Shown here piece by piece: positions 35,733-45,550 of a stretch of 64,000 nucleotides of DNA (within the stretch, counting starts at the first letter, position 1; every line of letters begins with the position of its first letter). The stretch is from Streptococcus parasanguinis (lineage in GTDB: Bacteria > Bacillota > Bacilli > Lactobacillales > Streptococcaceae): the NCBI RefSeq assembly GCF_016648855.1, contig NZ_JACLQU010000013.1, positions 1-64,000 of the forward strand, in the 5' to 3' direction. Made by a program: the position numbers and the translations under genes. A model generated the notes under the pieces. That model had not been told where the DNA came from. It was given only the letters and a program-made list of their open reading frames with translations, and did not search any database.

Positions 35733-37954
35733 GAGTCCTGTCCTGTCAGGTAGTCGTAGATTTCGCGAACCGTTCCAAGGGCCATCAATTCCTGTTCTTT
35801 AACGGTTTGTTTGAGATTTTGGTAGATGCTACTTTCTGCGATTTCGCGTTTTTCTGCTTCTTTATTGACCTTCATGATGCCATTTTCAATGGTCACGAAG
35901 CCCAACTCTTGAAAGATCTGAATCATTTTGACCAAGAGGATCTGCTGGATCTTGAGATAGGCCGCTAGGTCTTTGAGTTTGTAGCGGACATCGAACTCTG
36001 GGTACTGGTAGATGGTCTTATAGAGCTTGGCATATTGGTCCCTGCTACCATATCCTGTCAGATAGTAGGCTTTGGCGATCTCATTTTTGAAATAGACAGC
36101 CTGGAAATCATGCTCTTGGAAGATTTGCCGTAGTTGTTCTAAATCCTCAGGGATATTTCCAACTACAACCGCGGATGTCCCTGTCAAATCTGGCAGTTCT
36201 TTAGTAAAATCAAGAATGGGAACACCTGCGGGGAGGCTGGCATTTTTAGAGCGGATATTAAAGAGCTGCACACCATCCACACGCGCATCAACCAGCATGA
36301 GCTGGAGGGTCGTTTGACCATTCCATTGGTTGACCGACAACTGCACAGCTAGCTCTAGGTCTTGCGCTTGCGCAAACTCTGACTCTAAGCTTCCCAAGCC
36401 AAAGGCAACCACCTCAAAGGTCGCATCTTCTTGAGAAATTTTGAGTTTCAAGTGGGTATTGCCAGCTCCCATCGAGCGTGCCCCTTCTACCTTGAAATTA
36501 CGGACTAGAAAGACGGGCTTTTTATTGTCCATGCCAAATGGACTCAAGCGATCAAAGCTTTTCAAGGTCTCAAGCGTTAGTTCTGTTAGATGCAGTTCCT
36601 CGTCGATGGCTAGGGTGGACTTGCTGCTGAGATCAATCTCTTGCTCTGCAATGTAATCCGTAAGAGCCTGAGACAGGGCAGGAAGTTGGTCCACCTCCAG
36701 CGTCATTCCTGCTGCACCGGCATGTCCTCCAAAGGCGACAAAGAGCGACCGGTGAGGATCGAGGGCCTCAAAGATATTGACCGACTCAGGACTCCGAGCG
36801 CTTCCTTTAGCCCGCCTATCTTCAATACTTAAAACAACAACTGGCTGATGAAGCTCTTCTAATAGACGGCCGGCGACAATACCAAGGACCCCTGGATTCC
36901 AGCCTTCCTTGGCTAAGACCTGGGCGGATAAGCTTGGATCGACCATGGTTTTGGCTTCGTCATAGATAGCTTGGACGATCTCTTTTCGTTCTTCATTCTT
37001 TTGATGAATCATGAGGGCAATCTCGTGTGCCTCTTCATCGTCAAAACCAGTCAGTAGTTCGATAGCTGGATTAGGGTCATCGAGGCGTCCAAGGGCATTG
37101 AGACGAGGAGCAATCTGAAAACCAACTGTTTCTTCATTGACATCCTCCGGACGAATCCCTGCGATCTCCAAGAGCTCCTGCAAGCCCATGCGCTGGGTAT
37201 GTTGGAGAACACCCAGACCGTATTTGACCAGAATCCGATTCTCATCTGTCAGGCTCACCATGTCAGCAATGGTCCCAATTGCTACCAGGTCTAAGAGATC
37301 GACTGGTACTTCCTCTAGGAGGGCACAGGCCAACTTAAAGGCCACACCACATCCTGCTAGATAATGGAAGGGATAATCCGCATCAGGATGCTCCGGATGG
37401 ATGATCGCATAAGCATCCGGTAAAACCTCTGGCATAGAGTGGTGGTCGGTCACGATAACATCAACTCCCATCGCTTGGGCCATGGCAATTGCTTGATTGC
37501 CCGCGACCCCATTGTCCACCGTGACAATCAGGGAAATGCCTTGCTGCTCGATAAAGTATTTGTAGACACTCTCATTGGGACCGTAGCCGTCTGTGAAGCG
37601 GTTGGGTAGGTAGACTTGCACCTCTGCACCCATCTGCTCCAAGGTTTCCTTCATAATGGAGGCTGAGGTCATCCCGTCCGCATCATAGTCTCCGTAGATG
37701 AGGATCTGCTCATAATCTTCGATGGCCCGTCGGATGCGCTCCACTGCCTTGTCCATATCATGGAGCAAATAAGGGTCATGTAGCTTCTCCAACTTGGGTT
37801 CTAAAAAGTCTTCTAAATCCTCTTTGGTTTGAATGCCACGCTCATACAGCAAGGTTGCTACGGATGCTTCCAGGCCCGCTTTTTTGGCAAGGGCTAAAAA
37901 AGCCTCATCTGCACTTGGCGAAGCTAACTGCCAATCGTATTTTGAAGTGATCAT
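35729..37954 (-). CDS. recJ: Single-stranded-DNA-specific exonuclease RecJ
   Basis: A 741-residue 5'-3' exonuclease of recombination and mismatch repair. The DHH domain has YGDYDADGMTSASIM and VTDHHSMPE. The DHHA1 domain (about 340-450) includes VAFGGHAGAAGMTL, followed by an OB-fold (about 455-560). The C-terminal extension of about 170 residues is common in Firmicutes. Start and length agree with the family. The next gene overlaps its stop. Confidence 0.95.
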   Translation of the reverse strand: MITSKYDWQLASPSADEAFLALAKKAGLEASVATLLYERGIQTKEDLEDFLEPKLEKLHDPYLLHDMDKAVERIRRAIEDYEQILIYGDYDADGMTSASIMKETLEQMGAEVQVYLPNRFTDGYGPNESVYKYFIEQQGISLIVTVDNGVAGNQAIAMAQAMGVDVIVTDHHSMPEVLPDAYAIIHPEHPDADYPFHYLAGCGVAFKLACALLEEVPVDLLDLVAIGTIADMVSLTDENRILVKYGLGVLQHTQRMGLQELLEIAGIRPEDVNEETVGFQIAPRLNALGRLDDPNPAIELLTGFDDEEAHEIALMIHQKNEERKEIVQAIYDEAKTMVDPSLSAQVLAKEGWNPGVLGIVAGRLLEELHQPVVVLSIEDRRAKGSARSPESVNIFEALDPHRSLFVAFGGHAGAAGMTLEVDQLPALSQALTDYIAEQEIDLSSKSTLAIDEELHLTELTLETLKSFDRLSPFGMDNKKPVFLVRNFKVEGARSMGAGNTHLKLKISQEDATFEVVAFGLGSLESEFAQAQDLELAVQLSVNQWNGQTTLQLMLVDARVDGVQLFNIRSKNASLPAGVPILDFTKELPDLTGTSAVVVGNIPEDLEQLRQIFQEHDFQAVYFKNEIAKAYYLTGYGSRDQYAKLYKTIYQYPEFDVRYKLKDLAAYLKIQQILLVKMIQIFQELGFVTIENGIMKVNKEAEKREIAESSIYQNLKQTVKEQELMALGTVREIYDYLTGQDS

Positions 37955-38467
37955 CTAGCTTTTGGTCTCCTCTTTTTCTTATCTGAATATTATAACATGA
38001 AAGGCTAAAATGGCGGGAAATAAAAGGTCGACTTATACAAAAACCAAAATCAACATTTTGCCTTATTTTTGTTGCATTTAACTTGACTTATCACACTAAA
38101 AGAATATAATAATGTTGATAATAATCTTTTAAATATGCAATGGGATGATTATTCTGTTAAGTTTGCACTGCTTATTATCATTTTATATTATGAAGCGTAA
38201 ATTTCTTCCGTTTTTCTATCGAATCATTGTTTTTAGAAAGTTTGTTTCAGGTCCAACCAATCCTCTAGTATGGACAGACTAAAGATAGGATATTGAGGTA
38301 TGCCCCCATATTTTCTCAATAGAGGTAAGGTCCTTCTTCTCTAAATACATGTTCAAATAAAGCAACTGATTGTATGGAGCAAAGATCAGGAGTTTTTCAG
38401 TTTTAGGAGATATCACTATATAGAAAAACTTTACGAAATTTATGCAAAAGAAAGGAAATGAGGCCAA
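37955..38467. other. Long AT-rich leader region of the surface-protein gene
   Basis: 512 bases between recJ and the surface protein, both transcribed away from here. It holds a candidate plus-strand promoter (38083-38110), a TATTGAG/CTCAATA hairpin (about 38291-38325), and no convincing ORF. If that promoter is used, the mRNA leader is about 350 bases, unusually long. Confidence 0.55.
38083..38110 (+). promoter_or_regulatory. Candidate promoter of the surface-protein gene
   Basis: TTGACT (38083-38088), 16-base spacer, TATAAT (38105-38110). Both hexamers are close to the sigma-A consensus. It lies about 360 bases before the start codon. Confidence 0.55.
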
Positions 38468-41400
38468 TTGAAATTTCTATATAAAAAGATAGTTGCATTT
38501 GTAGCTATCATCGCCGTGGTAGCCTTAGGCTTGTCTGTGATCAAACCTGTTAGCGCGGCTACTGTTTCACCAACCGTCACCAATTTAAAGGCTCAGGCAA
38601 GTGGACAAAAAGTTATCTTTTCATTTGACTGGGATTTAACTGGTAAATCAGTTAAAGAAGGTGATACGTTTACCATTGATGCTCCAGAAGGTGTCAATAT
38701 CACTGAAGTTGCAACTCAATCACTCCAAGCAAATGGAGCTGAAGTCGCAACCATTTCGATGACAAACAAAAAGATTACTTTTACTTTTAAAAAAGCCATC
38801 GAATCCATGAACCAAAACGTTAAGGGTGGTTTCTCATACAAAGCAGAATGGGATAACACTCCGGGAAATCCTGGAAATAAAACGGCTACCTCAAAAGTTG
38901 GTTCAGAATCAGTCGTCATCACACGTCCTGATGGGCCAGGAGTTTTCGAAGCAATCTTAAATAAATATAATCGTACAGGTGATTATGTTTCTAAACAATT
39001 CAAATTAGACGCATCTGAAAACTATGCATGGATGAATGTTGGAGATGACTATTATCTCACTACTTGGTTCATTCGTATCAACGGAGATGGTAAGAAACAA
39101 GCCATCACAAACCCTGTTGTGTCAGATAAAATCCAAGCTCCAGCTGTAGATTACTCAAAAATCACTTTTGCTCCTGCTGCAAACCACGCTGCAAGTGAAT
39201 TCTTTGTAGGAACTTACTTGAAACCATCCTTCACTTTGAGAAAAGGTGGACAAGTGGTAGCTTCTGGTTGGGACTTCTGGAAACATGTGAAATTCGATGC
39301 GGACGGCAATGGATTTACCGTGAATTTATCAGATGTCAGTGATGTCTTTAAAACAGCATCAAGCGATGAATTGATCGTTGAATACCAAACATTAATTCCT
39401 AAGACAACCGTTCGCGTTGACAACAATGCTACGTTAACAGCTGATGAAATCAAAACACCATTAAAAGACCCAGCATTCTGGAATAACACAGAATTAAACT
39501 TCTGGGTATCCGGTGATAAAACTATAACTGTTCAAAAAGAATGGGTTGGTGATGAAGAAGCTGACCGTAAAGATATCACAGTTCAATTATTAGCTGATGG
39601 TAAAAAATTAGACGGTATGACTAAGACCTTGACAAAGGCTTCAGGTTGGACTGCAGAATTTTCTAAATTACCAGGGATTAAAGATGGACAACCGATTGTT
39701 TATTCAGTAGAAGAAACGAATACACCTGATGGTTATACTTCAAAAGTTGAACCAATCAATGAGTCGAATGTTATTAAAGTTGTAAACACTTCAAACAAAC
39801 CAAAAGTAACTGAAACTACTGCAAATCTTGTTGTTAAAAAAGCTTTCGAAGTAGCCGGTGATCAAGAACATAAACAAGTTCCAATCACAGAAGGTCAATT
39901 TGAGTTTGTCTTGAAAGATGAAAATAATACGGTAGTTGAAACTGCTAAAAATAAAGCAGATGGCACTGTCAACTTCAAGTCTCTAACCTTCAATAAGGAA
40001 GGTAGCTATACATACACTATCACTGAAAACAAGGGTACGGATGCTACTATCAACTATAGTACACAAAGCATCACGGCTACTGTCGATGTGAAAAAAGAAA
40101 ACGACAAACTCGTCGCTACTGTCACTTACTCAGGTGGAGATGGTGAACAAAAAAATACGATCACCAATACTCAAAACAAACCAAAAGTTTCAAATGCTAA
40201 AGTGACCTTAAACCTTAAAAAAGCATTTGAAGGTGGCGAACTTAAGGGTGATGACTTTGAGTTTGTTGCAAAAGATTCAAACGATAAAGTTGTTGGCACA
40301 ACCAAGAACAAAAAAGATGGTTCAATTACTTTTGATAACATCACTGTAGACCATGCTGGTACATTCAAATATACCATCACTGAAACAAAAGGTAGTGACA
40401 AGACCATTACTTACAGTGATAAAACCATCACAGCTACTGTTGTAGTGGTTGAAAAAGACAACGCTTTGGTTGTAGAACAAGTCACTTACTCTGATGGTGA
40501 AAATGCCACAGATACGTTCACGAACAAAAAAGAAGCTCCTAAAACAGAAAGTGTAACAGCTAGCCTTCAAGTTAAAAAGCTTCTTAAAGAAGGTGAAACA
40601 AACTTACCGTTGACAGACGATCAATTTGAATTTGTCTTGAAAGAAGGAGACAATACCCTTGAAACTGCTAAAAACAAAGCAAATGGTACTGTAACCTTTA
40701 AGGAACTTTCTTATACTGCAGAAGGAACACATACTTATACCATTACCGAAAATAAAGGTACGGATGCTTCTATCAACTATAGCACACAAACCATCACTGC
40801 TACCGTTGAAGTGAAGAAAGTAAACGACAAACTCGTCGCTACTGTGACTTACTCAGGTGGGGATACTGAAAAAGGAGATACGTTTACAAATACGAAAACA
40901 CCTCCAGCGCCTGTTCCTCCAACAGTGAAACCAACGACAGCTCAATTCAAGGCTAAAAAAGTATTGGCGATCAATGGTTCGAGTGATCGTACATTGAAAG
41001 CAAATGAGTTTACTTTCCTTCTCAAGGATCAAGCTGGTACGCTCGTTGATACCAAGACAAATGGTGAGAATGGGGATATTCTCTTCAATCCAGTAAGCTT
41101 TAATGAAGCTGGTACGTTCACCTACACAATTGTTGAACAAAAACCAGCTACACCGGAATCAGCAATTACTTATGATGAATCTGTTCATACTGTAACAGTG
41201 ACTGTTACAAAAGACGAAAATGGACAATTGAATGCGGATGTGCAATACGACGGTAAAAAGGATACTCCTACTTTTACTAACACGTATACACCTCCAACTC
41301 CTGTTCCTCCAACAGTGAAACCAACGACAGCTCAATTCAAGGCTAAAAAAGTATTGGCGATCAATGGTTCGAGCGACCGTACGTTGAAAGCAAATGAGTT

Positions 41401-42658
41401 TACTTTCCTTCTCAAGGATCAAGCTGGTACGCTCATTGATACCAAGACAAATGGTGAGAATGGCGATATTCTCTTCAATCCAGTAAGCTTTAATGAAGCT
41501 GGTACGTTCACCTACACAATTACTGAACAAAAACCAGCTACACCAGAATCAGCAATCACTTATGATGAATCTGTTCATACTGTAACAGTGACTGTCACTA
41601 AGGATGCAAATGGACAATTGAATGCGGATGTGCAATACGACGGTAAGAAAGATACTCCTACTTTTACCAACACGTATACACCTCCGACACCTCCAACTCC
41701 AAGTGAAAAACAAATTACCACAAGCAAGATTTTAGAAGGTCGTGACCTTCAAGGTGGTGAATTTAGCTTTAACCTCTTGGACGAAAATGGTACTGTTCTT
41801 CAGACAAAACAAAATGCTGCAGATGGTACAGTGACATTTGATGCAATCGCCTACACGGAAGCGATGATTGGTACTCATAAATATACCATTAAAGAAGTCG
41901 TTCCAGCTGATCAGGCAAACATCCAATATGATGAAGGTCAAGTGGATGTCACAGTTACCGTCACAAAGGATGAAGCATCAAATGCTATCCAAGCAGTCGT
42001 TGCTTATGGAGATAAGAAAACCTTTATCAACAAGGTTATCCCACCAACTCCACCAACAGTGAATAATCCTGAATTGAAACTTTATACCCTTAGGGTTCGT
42101 AAAGTGGATGAAAAGGGTGATTACCTAGCTGGTGCAGTATTTGGACTCTTTGAAGCAGATGGTGTGACACCTGTTGCAAATCCTTATGGACAAGGCCAAG
42201 CGCAAGCAATTTCTGGTCAAGATGGACTTGCAAGCTTTGTTGGATTTGAAGCGAAAAATTACGTGATCAAAGAGCTCTCTGCTCCTAATGGTTACCAACT
42301 TTCAGATACATCCATCAAAGTTACTACAAGCGACTTTACTTCAGCTACAAACCTTGTCGTTGATAAAGGAAATGTGGTAAATAAACTTCTTCCACCTTCA
42401 CCATCAATTGATATTCCAAATATACCAACACCAAGTAATAGCAAACCTAAAAATCCATCACCAAATGGAGATAAGCCTAAGCCTAGTGACAAACCTAAAT
42501 CTAGTGAAACTCCTAAATCTAGTGACAAGCCTAAAGAAAGTAAACGATCCCTTCCTTCAACAGGAACGGAAGATCATTTAGGACTTCTTGTAACTGGTTT
42601 GACATTCGTCGCTACAGCTATTGCTTCTATGACACTTAAGAAGAAGGAAGACTTCTAA
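38468..42658 (+). CDS. LPSTG-anchored MSCRAMM-like adhesin with FctA/Cna_B repeats
   Basis: A 1396-residue surface protein. Order: signal peptide (1-31); an N-terminal adhesin-like region (about 32-350) of the collagen/fibrinogen-binding type; a Cna_B domain (about 352-445); six FctA/pilin isopeptide-type modules starting near 449, 574, 694, 823, 953 and 1078; a SpaA-like domain (about 1199-1305); a Pro/Ser/Lys-rich wall-spanning stretch; and LPSTG (1362-1366) with a hydrophobic segment and KKKEDF tail. Modules share YTITE or YTIKE, the Glu expected to catalyse Lys-Asn isopeptide bonds. Modules 4 and 5 are nearly identical, with an exact 390-bp period. Start is TTG with GAGG four bases upstream; ATGs nearby are out of frame. 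No sortase gene is adjacent, so housekeeping SrtA probably anchors it. The ligand is unknown. Confidence 0.92.
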   Translation: MKFLYKKIVAFVAIIAVVALGLSVIKPVSAATVSPTVTNLKAQASGQKVIFSFDWDLTGKSVKEGDTFTIDAPEGVNITEVATQSLQANGAEVATISMTNKKITFTFKKAIESMNQNVKGGFSYKAEWDNTPGNPGNKTATSKVGSESVVITRPDGPGVFEAILNKYNRTGDYVSKQFKLDASENYAWMNVGDDYYLTTWFIRINGDGKKQAITNPVVSDKIQAPAVDYSKITFAPAANHAASEFFVGTYLKPSFTLRKGGQVVASGWDFWKHVKFDADGNGFTVNLSDVSDVFKTASSDELIVEYQTLIPKTTVRVDNNATLTADEIKTPLKDPAFWNNTELNFWVSGDKTITVQKEWVGDEEADRKDITVQLLADGKKLDGMTKTLTKASGWTAEFSKLPGIKDGQPIVYSVEETNTPDGYTSKVEPINESNVIKVVNTSNKPKVTETTANLVVKKAFEVAGDQEHKQVPITEGQFEFVLKDENNTVVETAKNKADGTVNFKSLTFNKEGSYTYTITENKGTDATINYSTQSITATVDVKKENDKLVATVTYSGGDGEQKNTITNTQNKPKVSNAKVTLNLKKAFEGGELKGDDFEFVAKDSNDKVVGTTKNKKDGSITFDNITVDHAGTFKYTITETKGSDKTITYSDKTITATVVVVEKDNALVVEQVTYSDGENATDTFTNKKEAPKTESVTASLQVKKLLKEGETNLPLTDDQFEFVLKEGDNTLETAKNKANGTVTFKELSYTAEGTHTYTITENKGTDASINYSTQTITATVEVKKVNDKLVATVTYSGGDTEKGDTFTNTKTPPAPVPPTVKPTTAQFKAKKVLAINGSSDRTLKANEFTFLLKDQAGTLVDTKTNGENGDILFNPVSFNEAGTFTYTIVEQKPATPESAITYDESVHTVTVTVTKDENGQLNADVQYDGKKDTPTFTNTYTPPTPVPPTVKPTTAQFKAKKVLAINGSSDRTLKANEFTFLLKDQAGTLIDTKTNGENGDILFNPVSFNEAGTFTYTITEQKPATPESAITYDESVHTVTVTVTKDANGQLNADVQYDGKKDTPTFTNTYTPPTPPTPSEKQITTSKILEGRDLQGGEFSFNLLDENGTVLQTKQNAADGTVTFDAIAYTEAMIGTHKYTIKEVVPADQANIQYDEGQVDVTVTVTKDEASNAIQAVVAYGDKKTFINKVIPPTPPTVNNPELKLYTLRVRKVDEKGDYLAGAVFGLFEADGVTPVANPYGQGQAQAISGQDGLASFVGFEAKNYVIKELSAPNGYQLSDTSIKVTTSDFTSATNLVVDKGNVVNKLLPPSPSIDIPNIPTPSNSKPKNPSPNGDKPKPSDKPKSSETPKSSDKPKESKRSLPSTGTEDHLGLLVTGLTFVATAIASMTLKKKEDF
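40922..41701 (+). repeat. Tandem 390-bp repeat within the adhesin gene
   Basis: Two head-to-tail units of 390 bp (130 residues), starting near 40922 and 41312, differ at only a scatter of positions. They encode FctA-type modules 4 and 5. Such identity allows copy-number change by recombination. Confidence 0.9.
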
Positions 42659-42666
42659 GCAACATG

Positions 42667-42698
42667 AAAGATCTAGTCAAACACGACTAGATCTTTTT
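42667..42698 (+). terminator. Adhesin gene terminator
   Basis: AAAGATCTAGTC/GACTAGATCTTT with a six-base loop, ending in a T5 run. The A-run on the other side lets it serve the minus-strand lipoprotein gene as well. Confidence 0.9.
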
Positions 42699-42713
42699 CT
42701 TGTATTCGGTTAC

Positions 42714-43478
42714 TCAATTCTGAATATTTTGATCTTCATAAAAAACAACTTTCCCATCTTTAACCTTGAATGAGTAACTAATGGAATCGGCGTAACTGCC
42801 TTTGGAATAGTAGAAATCATAGGCACCATCCGGTAGTTTGCTAGCGTCTAATTTTTTGGCTGCTGCTTTTAAGTCTTGTTCCTTAACGGATACACCATCC
42901 TTTATATAAATAGTCATACGGATTAACTCTTGATCGATTAAGGTCTGAAAAGGGATTTGATAGTAACCAGCAAAGTCCTTTTTCCCTTCTTTGAGATTTT
43001 GACTTGCGATACTATCTAGAATTTGCTCCTTCTCATCACGGTTGGAGTTAGATAAAAAACCAAAGAAACTAATATGAAGACCTAGAGATTGCTTCTTTAA
43101 TTGTCCCTCAATTTTCTTCTCCTTCTTTTGGACAGATTGCTGCTTCAAGTACGCTTCCTTATACTCTGGAAGATGGTCACTAGTTGTATCTGTCCAATCA
43201 TTATGAAACACCGTATCCGTTTCTAATGTCACTGTTTGTCCATCATAGGTTTTCTCAGAGTAGGTATAAGACACATGATAAGTTGGGATTTCCAAAGCAG
43301 TCCAATCCAGTTTGTTTATGGTCACATCCCCATGCAGACCAACCTTAGCAAGCTCACTGCTGACTACTTCCTTCGCCTTTTTATAATCACTCGGTTTCAT
43401 GATCTTACAACTGGAAAGAAACAGGCAACATAGAATAAGTGGAATTCCTGCGAATAGTTTGAAATAGTTGAGCTTCAT
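42714..43478 (-). CDS. Putative lipoprotein of unknown function
   Basis: A 254-residue protein with a lipoprotein signal peptide ending in LSSC, with C24 as the lipidation site. The mature part is charged and has a Lys/Gln-rich stretch (about 113-130). The C-terminal half has a DGAYDFYYSKGSYADSISYS motif. I do not recognise the family. It lies 34 bases after the larger membrane protein gene and is probably co-transcribed with it. Confidence 0.7.
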   Translation of the reverse strand: MKLNYFKLFAGIPLILCCLFLSSCKIMKPSDYKKAKEVVSSELAKVGLHGDVTINKLDWTALEIPTYHVSYTYSEKTYDGQTVTLETDTVFHNDWTDTTSDHLPEYKEAYLKQQSVQKKEKKIEGQLKKQSLGLHISFFGFLSNSNRDEKEQILDSIASQNLKEGKKDFAGYYQIPFQTLIDQELIRMTIYIKDGVSVKEQDLKAAAKKLDASKLPDGAYDFYYSKGSYADSISYSFKVKDGKVVFYEDQNIQN

Positions 43479-43512
43479 AGCCTGACCTCCTTGTTAAATC
43501 CGACCTAATCGA

Positions 43513-44904
43513 TTAATTATTTACATCATATGGGAACATTTTTTTAATATCTTCTTTCATCTTTTTATTAGGAATTTTCTCTAAATCCATATATTTGAAG
43601 AATTCTTCATCATTTTGAACGACATGAACCTTCCCATCTTTAGTATACTCAGCTGGTATGGTCAGATTAGCGAAGGACTGACCAAAATCTCTAGAGACCA
43701 CGTAGTTCTGTACTTCATACAAGCGTCTCAGCAATGAGAACTCTGTAGTATCCTTACTTTGATTTAATTCCTTTTTAAAATATTGGAAAAATTCTTTTTT
43801 ATTATTCGCAAGATGTTCTTGACCATCTTTTGAAAGCTCTGCTGGTATCTTATGATACTGTAGGACATCATACCATCCACCTGAACGCTGCTCTGGAACT
43901 TTATAAAGCAGTTCCAAAAATGAAATATCAAAGTTGAGATCTTCTGGTCCGAGAAAGTATAGATAGGCATTCTCCCCTTTTGTCGATTCTTCACCCCATT
44001 TTACAGTAGTTGGATTATTCCCTTTGCTTAAAATAGAATATACTTTCGGATAGAGTGTTTTCAATGGGATGTCCTTAGTATAATCACTACGATCTGTAAA
44101 TAACAAACGTGAATGTTGGAGCTGCAATTGTCCTCCTTCAAAATTGTATTCAAATGGATGTAAGTCTTTGTCGCTTTCTCGATTTTCTTTTTGAACTTGT
44201 TCATAACCTTTGCCTGATGAGGTTTTCCAAGCGAACTTTCCATCCTTAACATTCATTAACCCTATACGAGATTGATACTCTGTTTGTACATAGATATTTC
44301 CAGGTTTTACAATATATTTGTCTTTCTTATCGACAAGAATATCAATCGGAATGTATGTTTCTCCATCATCTGTATCCAACAACATAGAAGAAACTTTAAC
44401 AGATAAGGGGATATAATTCTTATCCATATCTCGTACTATCTTAAAAACATCATATGTTTTCTTCACTAAGCGCTTGTCCTTGGTATCATAGACATCAATG
44501 AGCCAGTACTCTCCCTTTTGTGCTTTATTTGTAGTTAGGTAAGGAACTTGATTACCACGAATATAATATTGAAAATAGAGACGTGGGTCAGATTTTAATT
44601 TGTAACTTTCTTGTGCAATGTACCGTTCACTATTTCCACCATTTATAAACCATTCTACTTTAACTTTTGAATTATACGAATATGCTTCCAGCGCCTCATC
44701 CACTTCCTCTTTATTATCCCATTGAATGGCTACTGCTTTCCCACCTGCAATAAATTGGGAGTCAACTATGTTTGGACGAGGTTTCCAAGTTACAAATTGT
44801 GATATATCACGCTTATGAATTTCATACCGGATGAACCAGCCTCCTGCCAAGGTAACGAGTAATACAAATATCCAAAACTTGATTGATTTAAAAACCTTCT
44901 TCAT
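43513..44904 (-). CDS. Large membrane-anchored protein of unknown function
   Basis: A 463-residue protein with one N-terminal membrane segment (about 9-25) and an extracytoplasmic domain of about 435 residues, rich in Tyr, Lys and Asp. A block is repeated: IPAELSKDGQEHLANNKKEFF (about 355-376) and IPAEYTKDGKVHVVQNDEEFF (about 420-440), showing an internal duplication. AGGAGG lies seven bases before the ATG at 44904; the frame to 44931 is an extension. It is probably one unit with the lipoprotein downstream. No family recognised. Confidence 0.7.
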   Translation of the reverse strand: MKKVFKSIKFWIFVLLVTLAGGWFIRYEIHKRDISQFVTWKPRPNIVDSQFIAGGKAVAIQWDNKEEVDEALEAYSYNSKVKVEWFINGGNSERYIAQESYKLKSDPRLYFQYYIRGNQVPYLTTNKAQKGEYWLIDVYDTKDKRLVKKTYDVFKIVRDMDKNYIPLSVKVSSMLLDTDDGETYIPIDILVDKKDKYIVKPGNIYVQTEYQSRIGLMNVKDGKFAWKTSSGKGYEQVQKENRESDKDLHPFEYNFEGGQLQLQHSRLLFTDRSDYTKDIPLKTLYPKVYSILSKGNNPTTVKWGEESTKGENAYLYFLGPEDLNFDISFLELLYKVPEQRSGGWYDVLQYHKIPAELSKDGQEHLANNKKEFFQYFKKELNQSKDTTEFSLLRRLYEVQNYVVSRDFGQSFANLTIPAEYTKDGKVHVVQNDEEFFKYMDLEKIPNKKMKEDIKKMFPYDVNN

Positions 44905-44969
44905 TCCATCTCCTCCTAATCTCTTCCTCATTTTACCATCAATCCCCCCTTTTGTCAGTCAAATAGATA

Positions 44970-45143
44970 AGGCTGGGACAAAAGTCCTAGCCTCTCAATT
45001 GTTTTTGGATTGTCGAGCAAGACGCAGTGGTTGAGTGGGCTCTACTACGCTGATTTCATCAGCTTTTACAGCCCTACTCAACTGTGCGGAGGTGGGACGA
45101 CGAAATCGAATTCTAACGAATTACCGATTTCTGTCCCACTCTC
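44970..45143 (-). repeat. R1 dispersed structured repeat, copy 5
   Basis: R1 in reverse orientation, between the large membrane protein gene and the GNAT gene (both minus). It begins one base after the GNAT stop codon. Confidence 0.9.
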
Positions 45144-45144
45144 T

Positions 45145-45549
45145 TTATTTCATATAGATCATCCCTGTACAGGCTTGCTCTGAAAGTTCAACAAAGCCCA
45201 GGGATTGGTAAAAGGCTAGATTTTTCTCGCTACGTTCAGTGGCAAGGAGCCGTTGATAGACATTTGGGAAGGTCGCTAAAGCCTCTTTTAAGAGTTTCTT
45301 TCCAATGCCTTGGCGCTGGTGATCTGGTCTTACCAAAAGGTCCTGCACAAAAATAACCGAGTGGCCATCACCTACCAAGCGAATGTAGGCGACGAGCTCT
45401 TTCTCATCATAGACGGCCAACTGCCAGAGACTAGCTTTGACAGCTTGTTCCAGCATAGATGGGTTGTTGGTATAATTGGTCCAACCCACCGAGGTGTAGA
45501 GTGCGAGTAGGTCTGTCATCGCTGGAATTTCTTTTTTATAATCTAACAT
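45145..45549 (-). CDS. GNAT family N-acetyltransferase
   Basis: A 134-residue acetyltransferase. The acetyl-CoA loop appears as VRPDHQRQGIGKKLLKEAL, followed by YQSLGFVEL, a typical last strand. The target is unknown; the family acetylates amines on small molecules or proteins. It starts one base after the stop of the methyltransferase gene and so is the last gene of the minus-strand cluster before R1 copy 5. Confidence 0.88.
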   Translation of the reverse strand: MLDYKKEIPAMTDLLALYTSVGWTNYTNNPSMLEQAVKASLWQLAVYDEKELVAYIRLVGDGHSVIFVQDLLVRPDHQRQGIGKKLLKEALATFPNVYQRLLATERSEKNLAFYQSLGFVELSEQACTGMIYMK

Positions 45550-45550
45550 C

